From NCBI GenBank assembly GCA_033764965.1, contig JANRIN010000135.1:1-64000 (forward strand): a stretch of 64,000 bases of DNA, given 5' to 3'. The translations under genes and the position numbers were made by a program. The stretch comes from JSC-12 sp033764965. Lineage in GTDB: Bacteria; Cyanobacteriota; Cyanobacteriia; Leptolyngbyales; Leptolyngbyaceae. Positions 25,839 through 34,221 of this stretch are shown piece by piece. Each line of letters begins with the position of its first letter. Within the stretch, counting starts at the first letter, position 1. The notes below the pieces were generated by a model, which saw only the letters and a list, made by a program, of their open reading frames with translations, did no database searches and was not told where the DNA came from.

Positions 25839-26785
25839 TTCTGTGCTAAAGCTTCCATTGCTCGTTGGCGATCGCCCTCTTGTTTCAGCAAGGCACCAAT
25901 GCTGGGGAGGGTAGCGAGTTCCTCAATTGGTTTTTGCACTGCCTCCAGGTAGCCAACCCAATCAAGTAGTTCACTTAGTCCCGGTTTTTTGCTCAAATCC
26001 AATTGACGCAGTTCTAGAATTACTTCGATCGCCTTTCGGCTAAGTTCGGTATTGGTTATTTGCTGGGTTGCTAGAACTTGCTGCAACCGTTCTTCTGTAT
26101 CAGGGAATTCGACATAGTGGAAGATACAACGACGCAGGAAGGCAGCAGGTAGGGCTTTCTCCTCGTTATGGGTGACGAAGACAATGGGACGTAAAGCAGG
26201 GTTCTCTCCCACAGCGTAGTGCATTTCAGGAGCTTCTGTAACGCGAAACTCTAGGCGATCGAGTTCCCATAGCAAATCGTTAGGAAAGTCGAGATCGGCT
26301 TTGTCGATTTCATCAATTAACACTACAGAACGTCGTCCGTACTGTGCTCGTGCGATCGCCCGTCCCAACGAACCTAACCGAATATATCGCTTTACATCCT
26401 TGCTCTGTTCTGCCCCGATCTGAGCGTCATAGAGTCGGTTGACAGCATCATAGGTGTAGAGCAAATCTTGAGCACGGCTGGTAGATTTAATATAGCTTGT
26501 CTCCAGAGGTAAGCCCAATGCATAGGCAACCGCATAAGCTAAACGAGTTTTGCCACAGCCAGGTTCTCCTTGCAAGAGCAGTGGACGACCTAGAGCAATC
26601 GCCAAATCGACGGCTTCTTTGAGCTTGTCATCCGGCAGGTAAAGTTCTTTGGAAACGGTTTTAGTAGGGGGATTGGTGTCAGGAACGGGATCGATATCAG
26701 GATCTTCGATCGCTTGTGTCTCTGGTAGCTGTTTATAGGCAACTTGAGAGAACCAAGTGGAGGTATCGATCGCACGTTTAGACAT
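25835..26785 (-). CDS. MoxR-type AAA+ ATPase
   Basis: A 316-residue AAA+ protein with Walker A GEPGCGKT (73-80), Walker B VVLIDEIDKAD (154-164), sensor 1 around THNEEK and arginine pair FLRRC. The helical lid follows, with LDLSKKPGLSELLDWVGYLE. The N-terminal 45 residues are polar and likely disordered. MoxR ATPases remodel partners together with vWA proteins, and here the vWA gene overlaps its stop by four bases. In conflict systems described by Aravind and colleagues, MoxR-vWA pairs occur with TIR effectors, exactly the arrangement found here. It lies 12 bases after the iSTAND-like gene. Confidence 0.92.
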   Translation of the reverse strand: MSKRAIDTSTWFSQVAYKQLPETQAIEDPDIDPVPDTNPPTKTVSKELYLPDDKLKEAVDLAIALGRPLLLQGEPGCGKTRLAYAVAYALGLPLETSYIKSTSRAQDLLYTYDAVNRLYDAQIGAEQSKDVKRYIRLGSLGRAIARAQYGRRSVVLIDEIDKADLDFPNDLLWELDRLEFRVTEAPEMHYAVGENPALRPIVFVTHNEEKALPAAFLRRCIFHYVEFPDTEERLQQVLATQQITNTELSRKAIEVILELRQLDLSKKPGLSELLDWVGYLEAVQKPIEELATLPSIGALLKQEGDRQRAMEALAQK

Positions 26786-26797
26786 AACTCTGTTTCC

Positions 26798-27760
26798 TCA
26801 ATCAAGTTGATCTAAAAAATCTGCCGCAGATAGAGATGGATTTCGTTGGAGCAGGGATAGGGTATAGTCTAAATGCTCATAAACTAAGCCCACATCCAAA
26901 CATCCAAGTTCATCACAGAGACAGCGATCGATCATCTTCTGCATCCACTCTTCGCTCAAATGCATCCAATTTAATACCTGAGTAATGTCACGAATCCATT
27001 GGAACGCATGAACTTTCTCAAACTCAGGTGGATTCAGGAAGATAGCATCAGGTGGAAAGATGCAGTCCGTACTACCCACCATAACGACAATTAATCGATA
27101 CTTAAATTTGCCCTGAAATGCGGTTTTTATTTGCTGCCAGAAGTCTTTAGAAATGCTAGAACTGGCATCAGATACGCCAACTCGAATTGGACAAATCACA
27201 TCTCCAGTCTGCAATAGCTTTTTATATTGCTTAATCGCTTCAACGGCTCTGTTAACAGAAATAACCTGTGGATTTAAGGATAGGGGTTGTCGAATTTGAA
27301 TGTTACTTCTGCCCAGTTCATGCTTGAGGCGATCGCAGAAGTTCTTAAGAAATGCTTTTTCGCCACAGGGTACTGCCAATCCAATCAATCCCCGCTTACC
27401 CAGCAGTTCACTCAGGCATTTATCAATCAACTGGGTCAAATCAAACCGAGAGATTTCTGGGAATTGCTGAAACGTAGTTTTTGAAGGTTGAGAGTTAGCT
27501 CCATTTGAATTAAGCTGTTCCAGAATTTTGAGAACTGCTTTCGTATCGGTGACATTTAGAAGAACATTACCATCACCTGTTACAACGACCGCACCATTGG
27601 CACTACCACCAATGCCAACGGCTTGTTGCCCAGTCGCCAGCGTTACTTGCCCCGATTGAATCGCAGCGACTAGGGCTTGAAGATCTGCTGGCGCTAAATT
27701 TTCGCTTCTGGCGCGATCGATGATTGCTTGCAAGTCCTCTCTCATATCTTTGTTTAGCAC
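26798..27760 (-). CDS. EAD (class B hairpin) fused to inactive STAND-like domain
   Basis: A 320-residue protein. Residues 1-80 are an EAD: a helical part (DLQALVAAIQSGQ) and the class B hairpin ATGQQAVGIGGSANGAVVVTG (about 42-62). Residues 105-320 follow the order of a small P-loop STAND domain (FDLTQLIDKCLSELLGKRG, then LIGLAVPCGEKAFLKNFC). The P-loop reads VPCGEKAFL, lacking the GxGKS/T core, so nucleotide hydrolysis is not expected. This matches the iSTAND idea from comparative genomics of conflict systems (family name from memory). It lies 9 bases after the NACHT-HEAT gene and 12 before moxR. Role: probably a non-catalytic adaptor. Confidence 0.72.
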   Translation of the reverse strand: MLNKDMREDLQAIIDRARSENLAPADLQALVAAIQSGQVTLATGQQAVGIGGSANGAVVVTGDGNVLLNVTDTKAVLKILEQLNSNGANSQPSKTTFQQFPEISRFDLTQLIDKCLSELLGKRGLIGLAVPCGEKAFLKNFCDRLKHELGRSNIQIRQPLSLNPQVISVNRAVEAIKQYKKLLQTGDVICPIRVGVSDASSSISKDFWQQIKTAFQGKFKYRLIVVMVGSTDCIFPPDAIFLNPPEFEKVHAFQWIRDITQVLNWMHLSEEWMQKMIDRCLCDELGCLDVGLVYEHLDYTLSLLQRNPSLSAADFLDQLD

Positions 27761-27769
27761 CGAATCTGT

Positions 27770-30700
27770 TTATCCCTCATCCTTAATCCCTGCCACTTTT
27801 TCTGGATACACTGGGATAAAAGGTAATCCTGCCTTGCTAAGGCGAATGGCTAACGACCTCGTGAGGAGGAAGATATCGGAGCGATATATATCGATTTGTG
27901 GTACTTGAATAAGCTTCCTTAAACAAACTGAATTGCCAATCCTTTCTAATGCCTCTCTTGCTTTGAATCTCACCTCACTCTCCTCATGGTTGAGAACTAA
28001 TACTAATGCCTCAATTGCTTTTTCTGGGCTAATAATTTCTAACGCCGCTACTGCACTCGCTATCAAGATGTTGATCTCATCATTTGTCGCTCTCATGTAA
28101 ATATTCACACGATTGAGGGCAGGGATTAAGGCATCGATTGCTTTTTCAGAACCAATCTGTCCTAACGCAGATGCTGCACGCTCTCTCACGTCACTCTCTT
28201 CATCGTTAAGGGCAAGGATTAAAGCATCAATTGCTTTCTCTGTACCAATTTCTCTTAACGCGGATGCTGCACGCTCTCTCACGTCACTCTCTTCATCGTT
28301 GAAAGCAACGATTAAGGCATCAACTGCTTTTTCAGAACCAATCTGTCCTAACGCGGATGCTGCATGCTCCCTCACATCTCTCTCTTCATCATTGAGGGCA
28401 AGGATTAAGGCATCAACTGCTTTTTCAGAACCAATCTGTCCTAACGCGGATGCTGCTCTCTCTCTAAAGTCTCTCAAGGCGCTCTCGTCATACTCGCCAT
28501 CGTTGGAGGCTAAAATTGTATAGATTTCTGTTAATACCGCTGCTGCACTCCTTCTCACGTCGCTCTCCTTATGGTTGAGGGCGAGGATTAAGGCATCAAC
28601 TGCTTTTTCAGAACCAATCCGTCCTAACGCGGATGCTGCATACTCTCTCACGTCACTCTCCTTATGGTTGAGGGTGAGGATTAAGGCATCAACTGCTTTT
28701 TCTGTGCCAATTTCTCCTAACGCCTCTGCTGCGCTCCTTCTCACGTCGCTCTCCTTATGGTTGAGGGCGAGGATTAAGGCATCAACTGCTTTTTCTGTGC
28801 CAATCTGTCTTATTGCTACTACTGCACTCACGCCACTATACTCCTGACTGAGGGCAAGGATCAAGGGATCGATTGCTTTTTCAGAACCAATCTGTCCTAA
28901 CGTGAATGCTACTCTCCTTCTAACAGAGAAAGCCTCATCGTTGAGAGCTAGGATTAAGGCATTGATTGTTTCTTCTGCGCCAATCTGTCCTAACGCTTCT
29001 GCTGAACTCGTTTTTACTACCCAGTCCTTATGGTTAAGAGCTATTTTTAGTTGCTCACGAAGTGAAGTATGAGTTTGACCAATCGCCACTACCACTGATC
29101 GAATAAACTCAGCCTCTGGATAAGCCAACCAAAATTGGTAAATTCGGTCAATAATTTCCTTAATCAACGGCAGCGAGCTTTCTCCGCACTCAGCTAGGCA
29201 ACGACCTGCTAACAGCAGTTGTGTTTGAAAAATGTCATCTTTTTCCTTTGTAATTGCTTGTAGCAAGGGTAGAGGTTGTTTCATCAACCCTGCTATCAGG
29301 GTAATTGTTTCATGCCAGTCATATTCCCAAAAATGCTCTTTTACTAATTCAATTCCATTTTTTGCTCGTTCTAGGTAACAGGCTGTCAAATACTCCTGAA
29401 AGGTGCGATGCAAAAACAGATACTGGTCATCATCCAGATTCAGCTTTTGGAGTATGCCATCCTGTTCTGTTAATTCAACTAATAAATCTGAAGCTGTAAT
29501 ATCTTCAAACTCACTAGGAACTTCTTCATCCCGCAAGTACTGGTCAATCTTACGGCGGAGATCACGTCGCGAAAATACCTCTGTATCTTCGCAACTAAAT
29601 TGATATGCTATCTCTTCCAACAGCTCTTGCTTGAGGTCTGCCCAATCCTCTTCGCCTCTACGGGGTTCGCGCTTCTCTTTGCTCCATTTAACGAGCATGT
29701 GCTTCACAGCCTCCTTATACACCTGCGCCCGACGAGCAGGTAATGTCAGCCCCTTCTCTTGATACAAACTACAAATTAATGATAGAAGCAGTGGGTTTTG
29801 TACTAAGCCTCGCACTTGAGGTTTGTTACGCAATTCTCGCAACAATTCTATTGCAGACACCGATTGATTACTTAAATGTTCTTTAGCATTGGTAAACCAC
29901 GTTTTCACATATACTTCAATCTGTGCCTCCTGAAATGGCACAATCTCAACTTCTTGCCCATCCCCTAAAAAGTTGCCGTCATAGCCGACAATCCGAGAGG
30001 TGCAGATGACTCGACAGGGACAATTTCTCAAAAATCGATCGAGTTTCTCTTGCAACTCAATTCGGTTCCGCTCTAGTTTGGGCACCTCATCCAACGCATC
30101 TAACAGCAGTAAGCATTTTCCTGTTTTCAGCTTTTCAGCCAGAAAGGTTAGGAGCGGTGGAGCTGTATTGGGATAATCTCGTTGAATGAGCGATGGAATT
30201 GCTTCAATGAGTTCTTCGGGTCGTTTCGCCAACTCTGAAAGGCGCAGAAACAACGGCAGAATAGTCTGCTCACTCGTTGTTTGATTTTCCCGCAGCTTTT
30301 TCAGTTCTTCTTGTGCCGTAATTCCAGCTTCCATTCGTAGCAAGGTAGACTTTCCCATTCCTGGATCAGCTAGCACCATAATTCGCTGATGCTTTTGCTT
30401 GGCTTCTTTCCAATCTACCTGCTGGCGTTTGAGTTCCTCTTCTCCACCCTTAAGTGCATAAGCTCGTTTGAGTTCCTCCTCCGTCTCCCAATAACCCCGT
30501 AGCGTCTCCACATCTCGCTTATGCGGTTCCAGTGTCACCTGAATGGGGATATATTGATCCTTCAAAATAACGGGCTGCTTTGTATGGAACAGCCGCGTTT
30601 CCATAAACCTATTCTGAACGTCCTGCAAAAACGCGATTGTCGCAGCGCGTAACTCCTCTGAGGAAAGCTCAGGCTTTGACTCAACCTGCGGCATCTGTTG

Positions 30701-30961
30701 GAGTAAGCTATGGAGCATCTTGATGAGTTCTTGCGGGTCAGTGCCCTGGTTGATAACAACCTGATTATGGCTACCGACAATGTTGTGACTGCCAGTGATG
30801 ATTAAGGCTTCGGTTGCATCTCCTGCGATCGCCACAGCCCCATTACCAGAAGCGATCGTCAGGTCCTTCATCAATGCTTGAACTTCAGTATCTGAAGTAT
30901 CTGGAAACTTTTCCCGCAGGATCGCTTTGAGCTTCTCTAATCCGTCTAACTTATCCGTCAT
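27770..30961 (-). CDS. EAD-NACHT ATPase with C-terminal HEAT repeats
   Basis: A 1063-residue protein. N-terminal EAD (1-75) with a divergent class B hairpin (GNGAVAIAGDATEALIITG at 39-57, continued by NIVGSHNQVVI). NACHT ATPase with Walker A ADPGMGKST (198-206), Walker B CLLLLDALDE (283-292) and VICTSRIVGY. Helical region with FLHRTFQEYLTACYLERAKN. From about residue 640 to 1030 come HEAT repeats of about 31 residues each (DVRRSAAEALGEIGTEKAVD), many nearly identical in protein and DNA. The HEAT solenoid is the likely sensor. NACHT proteins of this build are known antiphage switches. It is the second gene of the operon, 44 bases after the caspase-TIR gene. Confidence 0.9.
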   Translation of the reverse strand: MTDKLDGLEKLKAILREKFPDTSDTEVQALMKDLTIASGNGAVAIAGDATEALIITGSHNIVGSHNQVVINQGTDPQELIKMLHSLLQQMPQVESKPELSSEELRAATIAFLQDVQNRFMETRLFHTKQPVILKDQYIPIQVTLEPHKRDVETLRGYWETEEELKRAYALKGGEEELKRQQVDWKEAKQKHQRIMVLADPGMGKSTLLRMEAGITAQEELKKLRENQTTSEQTILPLFLRLSELAKRPEELIEAIPSLIQRDYPNTAPPLLTFLAEKLKTGKCLLLLDALDEVPKLERNRIELQEKLDRFLRNCPCRVICTSRIVGYDGNFLGDGQEVEIVPFQEAQIEVYVKTWFTNAKEHLSNQSVSAIELLRELRNKPQVRGLVQNPLLLSLICSLYQEKGLTLPARRAQVYKEAVKHMLVKWSKEKREPRRGEEDWADLKQELLEEIAYQFSCEDTEVFSRRDLRRKIDQYLRDEEVPSEFEDITASDLLVELTEQDGILQKLNLDDDQYLFLHRTFQEYLTACYLERAKNGIELVKEHFWEYDWHETITLIAGLMKQPLPLLQAITKEKDDIFQTQLLLAGRCLAECGESSLPLIKEIIDRIYQFWLAYPEAEFIRSVVVAIGQTHTSLREQLKIALNHKDWVVKTSSAEALGQIGAEETINALILALNDEAFSVRRRVAFTLGQIGSEKAIDPLILALSQEYSGVSAVVAIRQIGTEKAVDALILALNHKESDVRRSAAEALGEIGTEKAVDALILTLNHKESDVREYAASALGRIGSEKAVDALILALNHKESDVRRSAAAVLTEIYTILASNDGEYDESALRDFRERAASALGQIGSEKAVDALILALNDEERDVREHAASALGQIGSEKAVDALIVAFNDEESDVRERAASALREIGTEKAIDALILALNDEESDVRERAASALGQIGSEKAIDALIPALNRVNIYMRATNDEINILIASAVAALEIISPEKAIEALVLVLNHEESEVRFKAREALERIGNSVCLRKLIQVPQIDIYRSDIFLLTRSLAIRLSKAGLPFIPVYPEKVAGIKDEG
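28110..28990 (-). repeat. 93-bp tandem repeats encoding HEAT units
   Basis: Inside the NACHT-HEAT gene, about nine blocks of about 93 bases recur, each with close variants of AAGGCATCAACTGCTTTTTC and CCAATCTGTCCTAACGC on the plus strand. They encode repeats of the form LALNxxESDVRxxAASALGxIG. One unit (near 28480-28560) carries a roughly 14-codon insertion (YTILASNDGEYDES). The near-identity at DNA level points to recent expansion or gene conversion. Confidence 0.85.
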
Positions 30962-31005
30962 ACCTCATCTGCCATTCTCTTGCTTGTCGTTAGCTGTTTG
31001 CTCAA

Positions 31006-32691
31006 CTACTCTTCCAATTTCTGCTGAATCACCTTGATCAATTCGGTGAAACCAGATTCACTGTGAATCTGAGCCGTAAGGGTATTCATGTCCTTAAGAA
31101 TGTTGGTGAGCCGAGGGAGGTATTGGCGAATTTCATTGTATAAATCAATATCTTCTCGAAAGCCTTCTAGATTGGCAGAAGACACACTTCTAATCTGCTG
31201 ATCAAGCTCCTGAATCTGCTGCTCCCAATATTGAACATACTGGATGCGCTCAACCGGTTTATAAATCTTGGCATCCTCCAGAACAACAGGAAAAATCCGC
31301 TCGTAGAATTCCTCATTCTTTGCAATTTGCACTAGCTCAAACATACAGTTCTCAGATTTGAGGTACTTCTCGCTGATCACAATAACAACGCACTTGCCGC
31401 GTCCGATGCGCTCCATAAAGGCTTTAATCCGTCCCTTAAAGCCCAAATTGTTCTTGTCACGAATCAGTGAAATACGATTTGCTTGCAGTGCCTTCTCAAT
31501 TTGGTTCGCAATCTCCTCACTTTTGCCACCCCAAGCATAAGAGATAAATACCTCCTTCTCATCGGTAGCATCAGACGATGATTCCCGATTCGATTTTGAT
31601 GACGATTCCTGCTTGCGTGAAGTTGATGGTTCCTTGGGCGATCGCCTCTCCTCCCAAGTTCTCTGCTCAGGGGAATTATAGGTATCCCCAATCTGTACAC
31701 CGCTCATAGACTGAGCATTGAAATTATATTTTCCGTGCTGTACAACGTTACCACTGCCAACGATATTGCTATCTCCGGTGATGATGGTGGCACCTTGAGC
31801 ACTCCCACCAAGGGTAACTGCGCGATCGCCTAATCCGATAACCTGAGTGTGGTTAATAATTTGACGATTCAGTTCACCGGGTTCAGATTCAATTTCGGGT
31901 TCCTCTGCAAAGGGTAGACCCTTCGGTTCAGTGGCTCCACCCGCATAATATGCCAATTCAAAGTTGTCTGCCTGGTCAAAGTTCAAAATTGGATGTTGGC
32001 GATCGCGAGTCCGACGAGGCACCACTTCACGGGCATACAGAGCTAAATCTGCCACTCGCACATATCCATCTTTCTTAGAAGCTCCCTTACCTGCCAGAGC
32101 TTCAATCAACGCTAGGGTAAAGGCACTGTAGGGTCTGCCTGCCAAAGACTTTTCATCTGCTTGAGAGGAAGCAATCACCACTCGTCCTTTGCCGTCTGCA
32201 AACAACGCTTGAGCTTCTGGGGGAAGGGGTGCTTTTTCGGCTTCATATTGCAAGGTCGAGGCATCTCCTAAGCCACCCGCATGGCAGCAATCGAGCAGCA
32301 GCAGCAGTTTCTTCGCTGGAATTGCCCTTAACTTAGCGGTTAACTCTGCACCGCTAATAGCCGTTTTAAAGAGCTTGTTCGGGTCATAGCCAAAGGGCAT
32401 TAAGTAATACGCTTCTCCTGTTGTGGTAGTAACTTGATACCCATGCCCAGAGAAATAAATGACGACCGTTGAGTCCACTGTAGTGGCTTGAGCCAGTTGA
32501 TCTAATACCGCCAAGATATCTTCCCGTTTTGCCTGTTCTTTTATCAGCAAACGGACCTGCTCGTTTGGGTAAGCACACCGCTCCGGGTCGCTCAAGATTT
32601 TGGCAAACCCGATCGCATCATCAACAGTATTGGGTAAGTCACCGCCTACTCCAACCACACAAGCATGACCCTGGGTAAAAAGTTCACTCAT
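31006..32691 (-). CDS. Caspase-like peptidase - EAD - TIR fusion
   Basis: A 561-residue protein, first gene of the operon. Residues 1-250 are a caspase/metacaspase (C14) domain: His83 in YFSGHGYQ and Cys136 in LLLLDCCHAGG form the expected dyad. Residues 280-340 contain a class B hairpin (GDRAVTLGGSAQGATIITGD, 288-307), followed at once by a class A-like hairpin (HGKYNFNAQSMSGVQIGDTY, 319-338). After a Ser/Lys/Glu-rich linker, residues 378-480 are a TIR domain (VFISYAWGGKSEEI, CVVIVISEKYL) with the candidate catalytic Glu452 in NCMFELVQ. The last 80 residues are helical. One chain thus joins two effectors through two EAD hairpins. The start is 50 bases from the divergent membrane-protein gene. 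Confidence 0.85.
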   Translation of the reverse strand: MSELFTQGHACVVGVGGDLPNTVDDAIGFAKILSDPERCAYPNEQVRLLIKEQAKREDILAVLDQLAQATTVDSTVVIYFSGHGYQVTTTTGEAYYLMPFGYDPNKLFKTAISGAELTAKLRAIPAKKLLLLLDCCHAGGLGDASTLQYEAEKAPLPPEAQALFADGKGRVVIASSQADEKSLAGRPYSAFTLALIEALAGKGASKKDGYVRVADLALYAREVVPRRTRDRQHPILNFDQADNFELAYYAGGATEPKGLPFAEEPEIESEPGELNRQIINHTQVIGLGDRAVTLGGSAQGATIITGDSNIVGSGNVVQHGKYNFNAQSMSGVQIGDTYNSPEQRTWEERRSPKEPSTSRKQESSSKSNRESSSDATDEKEVFISYAWGGKSEEIANQIEKALQANRISLIRDKNNLGFKGRIKAFMERIGRGKCVVIVISEKYLKSENCMFELVQIAKNEEFYERIFPVVLEDAKIYKPVERIQYVQYWEQQIQELDQQIRSVSSANLEGFREDIDLYNEIRQYLPRLTNILKDMNTLTAQIHSESGFTELIKVIQQKLEE

Positions 32692-32741
32692 TTCAAAGAA
32701 AGATCAAATAAGATTAAGTAATTTTCACACCCATCTTAGGT

Positions 32742-34184
32742 ATGAAATCTACTCGTGCCCATATTCTTAATATTCTGTTTCTCACATTTTTAATCTGGCT
32801 AAAATCATCAGCTATAGCTCAGGCAGAAATCACAGCCACCCCAAAAGCTATTACTATCAACGCCACTCGCGGAGAAACCGTTACTCGCACGATCGCTCTT
32901 CGTACGTCTGAGAATATCAGCAATGTTACTGCGGTTTCCCTAGATGCACTCAGTGCTGACAACAGTGTGGTCATTCCTGCTACAGCCATTCAAATTACTG
33001 CACCTCCAGCTCAAATTAGTGCTAATGAGTTAGTTAGCCTTCCCATCACGTTTAACCTTCAAAGCGTACCCAGCGGGGAATTTATCGGAGAAGTGGTACT
33101 CACCAATGTTGAGGGGGAAACGTCAATTCCAGTCATTGTCAGAGTAAAAGATCCCTGGCTCTCACCTCTACTAATTCTGGTAATTGGGATCATCATTGGC
33201 ATGGCAGTGTCTGCTTACAGTAGTCAAGGCAAACTGAGCGATGAAGTCACGGTTAATCTGGAAAATATGCGTACCCAGATTGAGCCAGATCAAGCAGAGG
33301 CGCGATCGTTTTGGTCACGCGCCAACACGCACCTGGTGGTAGCAAAGCAAGCCCGTGATGCTAAACAACTGACGGCAGCTCAAGCGGCTCTCGAACAAGC
33401 TAAAACCGTATGGAGTCAATGGCTCCAGCACCGCTCTAACTGGTTAATTCAGTTTCGCTACTATGACAGCCTTCGCCAACGGTTGGATCAAGATGATTTA
33501 CAAGCAGCCTCTGCTCTCTATGTGCAGGCGATCGCTCGTGACCTAGAAGAGGTGCTAGAAAGTGCCCCAGATCTGGCAACCCCAGAGGAATTACAGCAAC
33601 GTCTCAATCATCTCTCTCAACACCTCAATCGCTATATCCGAGTAACGGGACAGTTAGAAAAGCTGAAGGACTTAACGGCTGTTTTAGAGAGCGACCAACG
33701 CTATGCATGGGAGGACAAAGCGGAGGAGTTGACGCAGCAAGTGCAGCTACTTCTGCCTAAACAAGAACCTGAAATGCAAACAATGCAAGAGGAACTCAAA
33801 ACGAGTATTGAAGAAGTGAGGGCATTAGGTGCCCAGTCTTCTGAAATCATTAAAGGTGTTGACGGGGGCAATACACCAAATCTCGTGCTTCAAGCTCCAA
33901 TCGTACAGAGTACTAATCAACCCCATGTTTCAGCTTGGGCTAAGATTGCCAGTCTATGGCAAACCGCAAATGGTCGTCTCAGATTGTTTTATTTATCTAG
34001 TTATCTGATTTCGTTCATCGTGCTAGCAGGTGGTGGATTCAACCAACTGTATTGGACAAAACCCACCTTTGGAGCCAATGGGTGGGGAGATTATTTTGCG
34101 CTATTAGCATTAGGATTTGGAGCAGAAGCCACCCGAAATGTGGTTACTCAAGTAGCTAACAAAGCCGATGAATCAACCCCTTGA
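32742..34184 (+). CDS. Exported/membrane protein with Ig-like domain, divergent from the caspase operon
   Basis: A 480-residue protein: signal peptide (residues 1-28, ending AQA), a beta-rich Ig-like domain (29-138, ITATPKAITINATRGETVTR), a membrane helix at about 141-162 (LLILVIGIIIGMAVSAY), and a long helical cytoplasmic region (165-380, ARDAKQLTAAQAALEQAK). A second hydrophobic segment is at about 414-435, with a weaker one near 450-470. No known family. The next gene (EAD-NACHT with many membrane helices) follows 37 bases later, so the two may act together at the membrane. A role as membrane-damaging effector or envelope sensor is inference. Confidence 0.6.
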   Translation: MKSTRAHILNILFLTFLIWLKSSAIAQAEITATPKAITINATRGETVTRTIALRTSENISNVTAVSLDALSADNSVVIPATAIQITAPPAQISANELVSLPITFNLQSVPSGEFIGEVVLTNVEGETSIPVIVRVKDPWLSPLLILVIGIIIGMAVSAYSSQGKLSDEVTVNLENMRTQIEPDQAEARSFWSRANTHLVVAKQARDAKQLTAAQAALEQAKTVWSQWLQHRSNWLIQFRYYDSLRQRLDQDDLQAASALYVQAIARDLEEVLESAPDLATPEELQQRLNHLSQHLNRYIRVTGQLEKLKDLTAVLESDQRYAWEDKAEELTQQVQLLLPKQEPEMQTMQEELKTSIEEVRALGAQSSEIIKGVDGGNTPNLVLQAPIVQSTNQPHVSAWAKIASLWQTANGRLRLFYLSSYLISFIVLAGGGFNQLYWTKPTFGANGWGDYFALLALGFGAEATRNVVTQVANKADESTP

Positions 34185-34221
34185 ATCACTAATCAATTCA
34201 AACGCCTTTTGAGGAATTCCA

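Noticed and set aside
28113..28847. Plus-strand frames with repeats of the type ARIKASTAFSEPICPN
   Set aside because: They are the complement of the HEAT repeats; the periodicity comes from the minus-strand gene.
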